Assembly: GCA_050258095.1 (NCBI GenBank)
Contig: JBLMYD010000141.1
Coordinates: 1 to 13,753, forward strand
Source of the DNA: VRUE01 sp050258095
Lineage (GTDB): Bacteria; Actinomycetota; Thermoleophilia; Solirubrobacterales; 70-9
Direction: 5' to 3'
DNA length: 13,753 nt
Numbering within the stretch: the first letter of the stretch is position 1; every line of letters starts with the position of its first letter. The notes beneath the pieces were generated by a model that did no database searches, was not told where the DNA came from, and saw only the letters and a program-made list of their open reading frames with translations. Made by a program: the position numbers and the translations under genes. This document shows positions 6,446 to 13,131 of this stretch, one piece after another.

Positions 6446-7878
6446 TTGACCGGCACGGCGCCGTTCGGCGCCTCGGCGCGGCTGGGGCGCTCGGCCTCGC
6501 CGTCGATCGCCGGCGTTGCCGCGACGATCTCGCCGATCGCGCCTTCGAGGTCGAGGCCGAAGCTCTCGAGGTCGGCCATCGCGTCGTAGTCGCCGATCAG
6601 GCCGAAGTTGACCGTGCCGTTGTAGGACATGATCCCGACGCAGAGCGCCTGGCGGCGGGCGAGCGGCACGAGCGGGAAGATCGACTGCATCTCGCGGCCC
6701 AGCACGTAGAGCGGGAACTGCGGCCCCGGCACGTTGGTGACGACGAGGTTGAAGAAGCGCTGGGCGGGCTGCAGGCGCGCCGCCTGCGAGGCGATCGTCG
6801 TCGGCGCGAAGTCGACCAGGCGGGTGAGGATCTCGGCGCCGACCGCCTGGCCCGAGCCCTTCAGGTCTCCCATGATCTCGGTGACGAGGCGCAGGCGCTC
6901 GACCGGGTCCTTGCACCAGACCGGCAGCGGCGCCATCATCGCCGAGATCCGGTTGCCGAGCGCGCCGCGCTCTTCGTCGGCGCGGACGCTGACCGGCACC
7001 ATCACTCGCAGCTCGAGGTCCTCGGTGTCGTGCCCGCGGGCGCGCAGGTAGTTGCCGAGCGCGCCGGCGACGACCGAGAGCACGACGTCGTTGACCGTGC
7101 CGCCGTGCTCGTTCTTCACCTGCTTCAGGGTGGCGAGGTCGGTGGAGACGAAGGCGATCCGCCGGTGCGGGCCGATCTCGGTGTTGAACGGCGTCGAGGG
7201 CGCCGAGAGCCCGGCGCCGATCATCTTGCCCGTGTCGCCGAGGCTTTTCAGCGCCTGGCGCGGGCCGCGCAGGGCGGCGCGCACGCCGCGAGCGATCTCA
7301 CGCGGGCTGGTGGCGCGCTCGCGCAGCGCGTCGCGCAGCAGTTTCAGGTCGGTCGGCTCGGGCCGCGGCGCCCACTTGGGCGGGCGCGCGGGCGGGTTGG
7401 CCGGCTCGCGCTCGACGTCGAAGAGGACGGTGGTGATGTCGACGCCGGAGATGCCGTCGACGAGCGCGTGGTGGCTCTTGCCGATGATCGCGAAGCGGTC
7501 GCCGATCAGGCCCTCGACCAGCCACAGCTCCCAGAGCGGCTTGCTGCGGTCGAGCTGCTGGGAGAAGATCCGCGCCGCGAGGTTGCGCAGCTGCTCCTCG
7601 GAGCCGGGCGCCGGCAGCGCGGTCTGCCGCACGTGGTAGTCGAGGTTCAGGTAGGGATCGTCGACCCAGACCGGCCGGCCCTGGCCGAAGGGCACGAAGC
7701 GCAGCTTCTGGCGGAAGCGGGGAACGAGGTGCAAGCGGGCGGCGATGTGCTCCTTGAACTCCTGGTGCGTCGGCGGCGGCCCCTCGAAGACGCTGGTCGA
7801 GGCGACGTGCATGTGGGCGCCGGCGCGCTCCATGTGGAGGAAGGAGGAGTCGATCCCGCTCAGCCGATCGCCGTTCAC
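6442..7878 (-). CDS. WS/DGAT-type wax ester synthase / diacylglycerol acyltransferase
   Basis: This 478-aa bifunctional O-acyltransferase family member transfers acyl groups from acyl-CoA to fatty alcohols or diacylglycerol for storage lipid. The N-terminal LSGIDSSFLHMER is the family opening, and the catalytic HHxxxDG is present at 136-142 (HHALVDG). Further conserved blocks are PLWELWLVEGL, LRVMVPVSVR, NVPGPQFPLYVLG and SYNGTVNFGLIGDYDAM near the C-terminus. Length matches the family's usual 450-480 aa. The GTG at 7876-7878 is chosen because homology begins at residue 3 and the next Met is inside the conserved opening. No Shine-Dalgarno is seen, and the -10 candidate GAACAT is poor. The frame stays open far upstream, but that part runs across dinB and is not coding. 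The protein is probably associated with the inner membrane or lipid droplets. Confidence 0.92.
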   Translation of the reverse strand: MNGDRLSGIDSSFLHMERAGAHMHVASTSVFEGPPPTHQEFKEHIAARLHLVPRFRQKLRFVPFGQGRPVWVDDPYLNLDYHVRQTALPAPGSEEQLRNLAARIFSQQLDRSKPLWELWLVEGLIGDRFAIIGKSHHALVDGISGVDITTVLFDVEREPANPPARPPKWAPRPEPTDLKLLRDALRERATSPREIARGVRAALRGPRQALKSLGDTGKMIGAGLSAPSTPFNTEIGPHRRIAFVSTDLATLKQVKNEHGGTVNDVVLSVVAGALGNYLRARGHDTEDLELRVMVPVSVRADEERGALGNRISAMMAPLPVWCKDPVERLRLVTEIMGDLKGSGQAVGAEILTRLVDFAPTTIASQAARLQPAQRFFNLVVTNVPGPQFPLYVLGREMQSIFPLVPLARRQALCVGIMSYNGTVNFGLIGDYDAMADLESFGLDLEGAIGEIVAATPAIDGEAERPSRAEAPNGAVPVN

Positions 7879-7940
7879 AGGTGGAATGTTCGCACAGAGG
7901 CGGCGGGGTCCTGCGGCGGAGCGAAGCGAATCGCGAGCGC

Positions 7941-9032
7941 TCAGGCGGCGACGCCGAGGCTGAGTTGGGGATCGGCCGGCTTTGCGCCGCCTGCGCCGTC
8001 TCCGTCGGTCGTGCCGAAGCCGGCGACGCGGACGCCGAGCAGGCGGACCGGGCGGGGCGGGTCGTAGGCGCGCAGCAGGTCGAGGGCGACCTGGCCGACG
8101 AGAGCCGGGTCGTTGGTCGGCGCCTCGACCGTGTGCGAGCGGCTGACGTTGGTCCAGTCGTCGAGGCGGACCTTGATCCCGATCGTGCGGCCGGCGAGGT
8201 CGCGCTTGCGCAGGCGGCGGCAGAGCTCCTCGGCGAGCTGGGCGATGTGGTTTTCCATCGCGGCGCGCTCGGCGACGTCGGTGTCGAAGGTCGTCTCGGC
8301 CGACTGCGACTTGGTCTCGTGTTCGGTGACGACCGGCGTGTCGTCGATCAGGTTGGCGCGAGCGTGGAGCCAGCGGCCCTGGCGCGGGCCGAAGGCGCGC
8401 TCGAGCGCGGCGGGGTCCCGGGCGCACAGCTCGGCGAGCGTGCGGACGCCCATCGCCTCGAGCTTGGCGACCGACTTGGGGCCGATGCCGGGGATCAGAC
8501 CGGGGGAGTCGCCGGCGAAGCGGCCGAGGGCGTCCTCGCGCGAGAGGACGACGAGCCCGCCCGGCTTGCCCAGCTCGCTGGTGACCTTGGCCAGCATCCG
8601 CGACTCGGAGATGCCAATCGAGCAGGAGAGCCCGGTCTCGTCGCGGATCTCGGCCGCGATCCGCCGCATCGTCGCCTTCGGCGAGAAGATCCCGGTCAGG
8701 TCGACGTAGGCCTCGTCGAGCCCGACCACCTCGACCGTCTCCGCATTCGCCCGCAGGATCGCCATCACCTGCCCCGACGCCTCCCGATAGGCCCCGAAGT
8801 CCGGCTGCAAGTACACCGCGTCGGGCAACCGCCGCCGTGCCACCGCCGCCGGCATCGCCGAATGAATTCCCGCCAGCCTCCGCGCCTCATAGCTCGCCGT
8901 AGTCACCACCGCCCGCGGCCCCGACCCGCAGACCACCACCGGCTTCCCCCTCAACTCCGGCCGCCGCCGCAGCTCAACGGAAGCGTAGAACGCGTCCATG
9001 TCGATGTGGGCGATTGTGCGCTCGAAGGCCAC
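7941..9032 (-). CDS. dinB: DNA polymerase IV (Y-family translesion polymerase)
   Basis: This 363-aa polymerase bypasses DNA lesions without proofreading. Visible motifs are HIDMDAFYASVE (9-20) with metal-binding Asp11 and a probable steric-gate Tyr16, the SYEARRLAGIHSAMP finger segment (48-61), and the catalytic VVGLDEAYVDLTG with Asp106-Glu107. Next come the helix-hairpin-helix LIPGIGPKSVAKLEAMG and a little-finger domain (VEAPTNDPALV). The C-terminal QLSLGV is a good sliding-clamp binding motif. The GTG start is fixed by homology beginning at residue 7. No LexA-type box was recognised upstream, so SOS control is not evident. It is followed by the acyltransferase gene after 62 bp, and no terminator hairpin is clear between them. 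Confidence 0.96.
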   Translation of the reverse strand: MAFERTIAHIDMDAFYASVELRRRPELRGKPVVVCGSGPRAVVTTASYEARRLAGIHSAMPAAVARRRLPDAVYLQPDFGAYREASGQVMAILRANAETVEVVGLDEAYVDLTGIFSPKATMRRIAAEIRDETGLSCSIGISESRMLAKVTSELGKPGGLVVLSREDALGRFAGDSPGLIPGIGPKSVAKLEAMGVRTLAELCARDPAALERAFGPRQGRWLHARANLIDDTPVVTEHETKSQSAETTFDTDVAERAAMENHIAQLAEELCRRLRKRDLAGRTIGIKVRLDDWTNVSRSHTVEAPTNDPALVGQVALDLLRAYDPPRPVRLLGVRVAGFGTTDGDGAGGAKPADPQLSLGVAA

Positions 9033-9044
9033 GAATCGATGGTA
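9033..9044 (-). promoter_or_regulatory. Candidate leaderless -10 element for dinB
   Basis: TACCAT (complement of 9039-9044) lies six bases before the dinB GTG. The bases just upstream are pyrimidine-rich in the dinB direction and contain no Shine-Dalgarno, which fits a leaderless transcript. No -35 consensus is visible. Confidence 0.4.
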
Positions 9045-9080
9045 GGAGGGAGGTGAGACGGGACGAGGACGGAACCGGAG

Positions 9081-9377
9081 TCAGTCGAGGCAGCCGCTGC
9101 CGATCACGATGCTTGCGTAGAAGACGATGAACCAGCCCCACGGCACGAAGGCACCGCCGGCGAGCGAGGTCAGAAGAGCCCGCCTGAGATCGACGCGTCC
9201 AGTCGCCCGGGCGACAGCCAAGCCCGCTGCCGCGGCCACCAAAGGAGAGGCGAGGAGTGGCAACAGGTAGTCGTCGGGTACGGAGGTAAACATCATCACC
9301 CCTCCGAAGATGATCGAACCGAGCAGGATGCAGCCGAGGATGACCCTCTCGGTTGCGCCCTGGGATTTGATCAGCAT
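9081..9377 (-). CDS. Small hydrophobic membrane protein, unknown function
   Basis: This is about 98 aa from the ATG at 9375-9377; in-frame GTG (9380) and TTG (9404) are alternatives, and only a weak GGGG precedes the ATG. The protein shows three hydrophobic stretches likely to span the membrane: RVILGCILLGSIIFGGVMMF, LLPLLASPLVAAAAGLAVA, and ALLTSLAGGAFVPWGWFIVFYASIVIG. Positively charged ATGRVDLRR separates the second and third. No family is recognised. It lies 46 bases after hicA on the same strand, so it may be read from the hicBA transcript. A TAGATA/TATACC region near 9415-9430 and GGAGG at 9406-9410 could also give it its own start. It could be an accessory of the islet or an unrelated small membrane protein. 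Confidence 0.6.
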   Translation of the reverse strand: MLIKSQGATERVILGCILLGSIIFGGVMMFTSVPDDYLLPLLASPLVAAAAGLAVARATGRVDLRRALLTSLAGGAFVPWGWFIVFYASIVIGSGCLD

Positions 9378-9423
9378 CACCCCGACCGGGGACGGGAGAT
9401 ACAACCTCCAGCGGCCGGTATAT

Positions 9424-9654
9424 CTATTTCAGCAAGCGCAAGAACTCATCGCGGCCGATGCCGGCGTCCGAGAGGATCCCCGCGAGCGTGCCGCGCTTCA
9501 TGTCCCGTGCGTGTACCGGCACCGAAATCACCTGCGGCTTGCTGGGATGCGTGAAGTGGTGGTGGCTGCCCTTCGAGCGGGCGAGCTTCCATCCACTCTG
9601 TTCGAGCACGCGGATGAGCTGGCGCGGGCGGATCGTCGGTAGGCGCTTGCTCAC
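9424..9654 (-). CDS. hicA: HicA-type mRNA interferase toxin
   Basis: This 76-aa protein has the HicA double-stranded-RNA-binding-like fold. The opening RPRQLIRVLEQSGWKLARSKGSHHHF (residues 9-34) is diagnostic, and the histidine of GSHHHF (His31) is the expected catalytic residue for ribosome-independent mRNA cleavage. Next are a basic VISVPVHARDMKRGTL segment and the closing helix ILSDAGIGRDEFLRLL. The GTG start overlaps the hicB stop by four bases (GTGA) and has no Shine-Dalgarno of its own, so translation likely depends on hicB. The antitoxin-first order is the common alternative arrangement. The catalytic residue and full length suggest an active toxin. Confidence 0.93.
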   Translation of the reverse strand: MSKRLPTIRPRQLIRVLEQSGWKLARSKGSHHHFTHPSKPQVISVPVHARDMKRGTLAGILSDAGIGRDEFLRLLK

Positions 9655-9875
9655 GCTGCGACGGTGATGCGCTCGATTTGCGACGGCTGGGGGAGGGAGC
9701 GGCCTTCGGCCTTGAGAACCTCGAGGTATCCCTCGATAGCGTCGCGGGCCATTTCGAGCGCTTCCTCACGAGTCTCGCCTTGGGTGTGACAGCCGGGTAG
9801 GGCCGGGACGGAGACGCTGAAGCCTCCCTCTGGCTCGGGCTGAACCAAGACATCGAACTCGTGGTGCATGGCCAC
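9651..9875 (-). CDS. hicB: HicB-family antitoxin, short form
   Basis: This protein has 74 aa from the GTG at 9875, or 72 from the ATG at 9869. It matches the degenerate RNase-H-like HicB/UPF0150 domain: FDVLVQPEPEGGFSVSVPALPGCHTQGETREEALEMARDAIEGYLEVL, with the signature 'GGfsv.vPaLPGc.tqGeT.eEAl'. It should bind HicA and block its active site. The C-terminal RHH or HTH DNA-binding domain found in longer HicB proteins is missing; the protein stops soon after the core. Thus it may not autorepress by itself. TAAGCT lies six bases before the GTG, suggesting a leaderless transcript starting at 9875. It is divergent from the 96-aa protein gene across a 36-bp gap. Confidence 0.92.
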   Translation of the reverse strand: MAMHHEFDVLVQPEPEGGFSVSVPALPGCHTQGETREEALEMARDAIEGYLEVLKAEGRSLPQPSQIERITVAA

Positions 9876-9911
9876 GGCTTCAGCTTAGCGAGCGTTTTAG
9901 ACTGCAAGCCA
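9876..9911. promoter_or_regulatory. 36-bp gap with two candidate divergent leaderless promoters
   Basis: The minus-strand hexamer TAAGCT (complement of 9882-9887) is six bases before the hicB GTG. The plus-strand hexamer TAGACT (9898-9903) is eight bases before the GTG of the 96-aa protein. The two -10 elements are only ten bases apart, so polymerase binding at one would exclude the other. No Shine-Dalgarno exists for either gene. Confidence 0.45.
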
Positions 9912-10202
9912 GTGGCTTCCCCCGAGGCGAAGAACCTGGAGGCGATCTCCAGGGCGATCGACCAGCACAACGCGAACTGCCCGTTTCCGGCGGCGGAGGT
10001 GCGGATGAACCCGTTCGAGGTGGAGCGGTTGGGCTGGGAGGAGATCAGGGGGTTGCCGGTCGTGCCCGACGCGGAGATCGGCACCGGCCGGTTCCGGATC
10101 GTCTGCTCGCGGGACATCGACGGCGCGGGGCTCGAGGAGGTCGAGGCAGTCGGCCGCGAGCTGGAGACCGTCGGACCTCGGACCGCTCAAGTGTCGCTAT
10201 AG
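9912..10202 (+). CDS. Hypothetical protein of 96 aa
   Basis: I do not recognise a named family. From the GTG at 9912 the protein begins MASPEAKNLEAISRAIDQHN, contains a compact central block AEVRMNPFEVERLGWEEIRGL and PVVPDAEIGTGRFRIVC with alternating charged and hydrophobic positions, and ends in an acidic helix. Two cysteines (in NANCPF and RIVCSRD) are present but no clear metal site. The phrase GTGRFRIVC before SRD looks like a strand-turn pair rather than a membrane segment, and there is no signal peptide. The frame is open to 9861 but that part overlaps hicB. TAGACT eight bases before the GTG favours this start. The stop overlaps that of the convergent DUF3800 gene (CTATAG), showing very tight packing within the islet. 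Confidence 0.62.
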   Translation: MASPEAKNLEAISRAIDQHNANCPFPAAEVRMNPFEVERLGWEEIRGLPVVPDAEIGTGRFRIVCSRDIDGAGLEEVEAVGRELETVGPRTAQVSL

Positions 10203-10967
10203 GCGACGCAGGAAGCCAAGGGGGCCGCCCTCGCGGCAAACTCGGCTTGGGAACACCTTGAGCCCGTACGACGTGATGTTCCCTTTGCCGCGCGGCCGGT
10301 AGAGCTTCGGAGCCAGCTCCTTCAGGTATCGACGCTCGGTGTTGCCGTATGCATCGGGTTCGACCGCCCGAAACAGGGCCGAAGCAGTTGTGTCTGCAAC
10401 CTGTAGGAGCTCCACCGATCTCGGGCCGTCGACGCGAAAAGGATGGTCCTCGAACGCATCCCATCGAATCGCGACGCCATCGGACGTTTCGAGTGCCTTG
10501 CGATAGTCGTGCAGCTTCTTGACCCTGAAGCCCCTGAGATGCGCGAAGGTGACGATCGCGTCGGTCCCGCCGTTGTCGGTTACGAACCACGAGATTCGCT
10601 CTAGGAGGAGACGAAGCGCCCAGAGATACATCGGATCGGGGTGCGAGATGTAAGCCATCTCGCCAGCCGGCATCGGCTGTCCGATCAAGTCCTTGTGGAT
10701 GACGACGTTGACGATCGTCGCAATGGGGAAGCCCGCGATGTCCTGCGCAGCCTTCAGCCGCTGGGAATGGCTGAACTTGACGAAATGCAGCACGTGCCCT
10801 GGGTGGCGCCGGAGCGCCTTGCGCAAGGCTGCGAGCTGGGTTCGCACCTCTGCGTCGTGCGCATCCTCGACGATCACGGCGGACACGACGAAATGACGAT
10901 CAGACGCAGGGGAGATGCCCCGGTCTCCCGCCTCGTCCACATAGACGCGATACAGCACCCCGCCCAC
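10197..10967 (-). CDS. DUF3800 domain protein
   Basis: This 256-aa protein has the DUF3800 pattern: an N-terminal VYVDEAGD (8-15) with acidic residues Asp11, Glu12 and Asp15, then FVVSAVIVED, a charged helical middle, and a C-terminal LLQVADTTASALFRAVE (187-203) with Asp192. The family is predicted to have an RNase-H-like fold, and these acids may form a metal-binding site; biochemical function is poorly known. Members are often found in mobile elements or defence islands. The GTG start at 10965-10967 is well supported: AAGGAG (complement of 10974-10979) lies six bases upstream, the best ribosome site in the islet. Two hand-counted 60-base lines (10321, 10681) are 62% and 58% GC, against 85% for a line in the FUSC gene (12181), suggesting a different origin. 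Confidence 0.8.
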   Translation of the reverse strand: MGGVLYRVYVDEAGDRGISPASDRHFVVSAVIVEDAHDAEVRTQLAALRKALRRHPGHVLHFVKFSHSQRLKAAQDIAGFPIATIVNVVIHKDLIGQPMPAGEMAYISHPDPMYLWALRLLLERISWFVTDNGGTDAIVTFAHLRGFRVKKLHDYRKALETSDGVAIRWDAFEDHPFRVDGPRSVELLQVADTTASALFRAVEPDAYGNTERRYLKELAPKLYRPRGKGNITSYGLKVFPSRVCREGGPLGFLRRL

Positions 10968-11135
10968 CCCCGGCTCCTTCGACGCCAGCTCTGCCGGAGG
11001 GATGGACCGGGGCCGCCTTCAGCCGCTTATCTCAGCGGATGCTGCCTGCGAGGGCAGCGGGCGGGTATCCCCGCGACCATCCTTCCTAAGTATGCACCAT
11101 AGCTCCGTATTCAGACAGAACATTGCACCGCCCGC
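10968..11135 (-). other. Gap with hairpins and possible leader upstream of the DUF3800 gene
   Basis: This 168-bp gap contains GCTGCC/GGCAGC (11041-11046 with 11053-11058, six-base loop) and GCGGG/CCCGC (11061-11065 with 11070-11074, four-base loop). In the DUF3800 direction a -10-like CATACT (complement of 11089-11094) lies eight bases before an ATG at 11080 that opens a 17-codon frame (11027-11080) covering both hairpins. This could be a structured 5' leader or leader peptide; equally the hairpins may end the ccdA transcript. No U-tract follows them. Confidence 0.35.
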
Positions 11136-11900
11136 TCAAACGTTCCAGAATTCGAGCCCGAGTTCGGAGAGCCACTTCTGGGCTTCGCTGTTCAGCACCG
11201 TGAGCTGTTCGGTCCAGATCAGGACGCCCATCGCGATCAGGACCAGGCCGCCGAGGGCGATGATCGCCTGGTAGTGGCGCTTGACCGCGGCGAAGGCGGT
11301 GGTCGCGCGCGAGAAGGCGACGGCGGTCAGCAGGAAGGGGATCGCCAGGCCGGCCGAGTAGACGAGGAGGAGGAAGGCGGCGTGCGCAGCCGAGCTGGAC
11401 AGCGCCGCGGCGGAGAGGATCGCGCCCAGCGTCGGCCCGATGCAGGGCGTCCAGGCGATCGCGAAGGCGGCGCCGGCAACGATCGGGCCGCCCTTGCCGG
11501 CGCGTTCCATCAGCGCGTCCATGTGCCACTCGCGGTTGAGCCGCGTCACGAAGAGCGAGGCGACGAAGAGGACGCCCATGACGATGATCAGCCCGCCGGC
11601 GATCTTGGTCAGCAGCTGTTCGTGGTCGCTGAACGCCGAGCCGAGCGCGGTCGCGGTCAGGCCCTCGGCGACGAAGATCGCCGAGAAGCTGGCGACGAAG
11701 AGCAGGCTCGGGCCGAGGATCCGGCGCCAGCCGGCGCTGTCCAGCTCCGCCGCGGAGACGCCGCTGACCGCGGACAGATAGCCCGGCACCAAGGGCAGCA
11801 CGCAGGGGGAGAGGAAGGAGACGATGCCCGCGGCGAGCGCGGCGAAGATCCCCACCCCTGCGGCGGGATCGGCACTGACTGCGGCGAGGATCACCGTCAC
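11136..11900 (-). CDS. ccdA: Cytochrome c biogenesis protein CcdA (thiol-disulfide transmembrane carrier)
   Basis: This polytopic membrane protein of 254 aa carries reducing power from cytoplasmic thioredoxin across the membrane to extracytoplasmic thiol proteins. The two diagnostic half-sites are present: SFLSPCVLPLVPGY (Cys33) in helix 1 and AWTPCIGPTLGAIL (Cys153) in helix 4. About six transmembrane helices are visible, including LFVASFSAIFVAEGL, AGGLIIVMGVLFVAS, AAFLLLVYSAGLAIPFLL and IIALGGLVLIAMGVLIW. No ResB, CcsA or thioredoxin-like partner is adjacent, so it is an orphan here. The GTG at 11900 gives the full form. A GTG at 11894 (two residues shorter) has TACCCT (complement of 11903-11908) eight bases upstream and may be the true leaderless start. 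Confidence 0.93.
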   Translation of the reverse strand: MTVILAAVSADPAAGVGIFAALAAGIVSFLSPCVLPLVPGYLSAVSGVSAAELDSAGWRRILGPSLLFVASFSAIFVAEGLTATALGSAFSDHEQLLTKIAGGLIIVMGVLFVASLFVTRLNREWHMDALMERAGKGGPIVAGAAFAIAWTPCIGPTLGAILSAAALSSSAAHAAFLLLVYSAGLAIPFLLTAVAFSRATTAFAAVKRHYQAIIALGGLVLIAMGVLIWTEQLTVLNSEAQKWLSELGLEFWNV

Positions 11901-11902
11901 TC

Positions 11903-11981
11903 AGGGTATCGCCGAGGCTGACTTCGCCTTTTTTCGTCCCATAGCCCCGGAAAAGACAAAGTCAGCGGAGATCGAAAGACT
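11903..11981. promoter_or_regulatory. Shared ccdA/FUSC promoter region with a 50-bp imperfect dyad
   Basis: Arms 11917-11932 (GCTGACTTCGCCTTTT) and 11951-11966 (AAAAGACAAAGTCAGC) pair at 14 of 16 positions around an 18-base centre. The dyad lies between the candidate ccdA -10 (TACCCT, complement of 11903-11908) and a plus-strand -10-like AAGACT (11976-11981), covering the expected -35 zones of both genes. It may be an operator for a dimeric regulator or an RNA hairpin; the regulator is unknown. The gap is also locally AT-rich compared with the genes around it. Confidence 0.5.
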
Positions 11982-12009
11982 GCGCGGCGTGGAACTGTTC
12001 GACGGCGGG

Positions 12010-13131
12010 ATGGGGGTGCGGTTGCGAGCTTCGTCGCTCTTCGCGATCGGGCCGAGTGAGCCGGGGCCGGCGCTGCGCCGCGGCGCCCTGGTCGCGCTGC
12101 CGGTGGGCGCCGCGATGCTGCTCGAGCTGGGCCTGTCGAGCCCGACCAAGGGGGGCATCGCGACGGGCGCGCTGCTCGCCGGCTTCCCGGGGCTCGACGC
12201 CCCGGCGCGGACCAGGGCCGGCTGGCAGGCGGCGACCGCGCCGCTGGTCGGAGCGCTGGCGGCGCTCGGCGTCCTCAGCGGCCAGAGCGCGATCCTCGCC
12301 GTGGCGACGATGGCGGTCGTCGGCGCCGCCGCCGGCTACTGCTTCGCCGTCTCCTCGCGCTTCGCCATCTTCGGCCTCTCGGGCGCGCTCTCGCTGCTGA
12401 TCGCGCAGGGGCTGCCGCTCGACCCTGGCGACGCCGTCCCCGCCCTGCTCCTCGCCACGGCCGGCGGCCTCCTGCAGGCGCTCTTCTCACTCGCCGTCTG
12501 GGCCGCCGGCGACCGCGACGCGGAGCGGGGAGAGAAGCGCTGGGACGCGCACGCGGCGCTGGCGACCCTGCGCGCCGAACTCGACCTGCGCGCGGCGCCC
12601 TTCCGCCACGGCCTCCGCTTCGGCGCCGCCCTGGCCGCGGGGGTCGCCGCCTACTGGCTGCTCGGCATGCAGGAGCACGGCTTCTGGATCCCGCTGACGA
12701 TCCTCTTCGTCATGCGCCCGGCGGCGGACGAAACCTTCCAGCGCCTGGTCCTGCGCGCGGTCGGCACCGCGGTCGGGCTCGTCGTCGCCACGGCGCTCGC
12801 CGAGTGGCTGCACGGCGACGGGGTGGCGATCGCCGTCGCGCTGACGATCGCGTCCGGCCTCGCCTACGGCCTGCTCACCGTCGAGTACGCGCTCTTCACG
12901 GCGGCGATCACCACCTACGCCGTCCTGCTCGCCGACTCGATCGGCGAGAAGGCGCTGCAGGCCGCCGGCCAGCGAGGGACCGCGACGGCGATCGGGATCG
13001 TCATCTCCGCCGCCGCCTTCCTGCTCTGGCCCAACCCGAAACCGGATTCCAGAGCCAAACCCGGTAGATTCCCTGGCCAGGCAGCCAAACTCGCCGGCGG
13101 GAGCGGCGACGACACAGGAGCAGAGCTTTGA
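12010..13131 (+). CDS. FUSC-family integral membrane protein
   Basis: This protein has 373 aa from the ATG at 12010. It resembles the FUSC (fusaric acid/aromatic acid exporter, YccS/AaeB-like) superfamily in a short form. The key block is HGFWIPLTILFVMRPAADETFQRLVLRAVGTAVGLVVATALAEW (positions about 270-313), closely following the family's 'yW.plT.l.vlrp....t..R...R..GT..G'. Hydrophobic stretches fall in two bundles (about residues 27-170 and 213-345), separated by a charged cytoplasmic segment (AAGDRDAERGEKRWDAHAALATLRAELDLR). The tail is hydrophilic. The start is uncertain: no strong Shine-Dalgarno precedes 12010; GTG at 11989, with AAGACT seven bases upstream, would add seven residues. Function is likely efflux of small acids or an uncharacterised transport role. 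Its stop overlaps the lipid-transfer gene by four bases. Confidence 0.82.
   Translation: MGVRLRASSLFAIGPSEPGPALRRGALVALPVGAAMLLELGLSSPTKGGIATGALLAGFPGLDAPARTRAGWQAATAPLVGALAALGVLSGQSAILAVATMAVVGAAAGYCFAVSSRFAIFGLSGALSLLIAQGLPLDPGDAVPALLLATAGGLLQALFSLAVWAAGDRDAERGEKRWDAHAALATLRAELDLRAAPFRHGLRFGAALAAGVAAYWLLGMQEHGFWIPLTILFVMRPAADETFQRLVLRAVGTAVGLVVATALAEWLHGDGVAIAVALTIASGLAYGLLTVEYALFTAAITTYAVLLADSIGEKALQAAGQRGTATAIGIVISAAAFLLWPNPKPDSRAKPGRFPGQAAKLAGGSGDDTGAEL

Noticed and set aside
7879..7940. Possible dinB terminator (GAGCG/CGCTC and similar short stems)
   Set aside because: Only five-base stems with several equally good registers and no U-tract; not distinguishable from GC-rich background.
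7878..8427. N-terminal extension of the WS/DGAT frame
   Set aside because: It overlaps dinB in another frame on the same strand and is Arg/Pro-rich; family homology begins right after the GTG at 7878.
11824..11988. Upstream extension of the FUSC frame from the ATG at 11824
   Set aside because: It runs antisense into the start of ccdA and across the dyad; the real start is 12010 or 11989.
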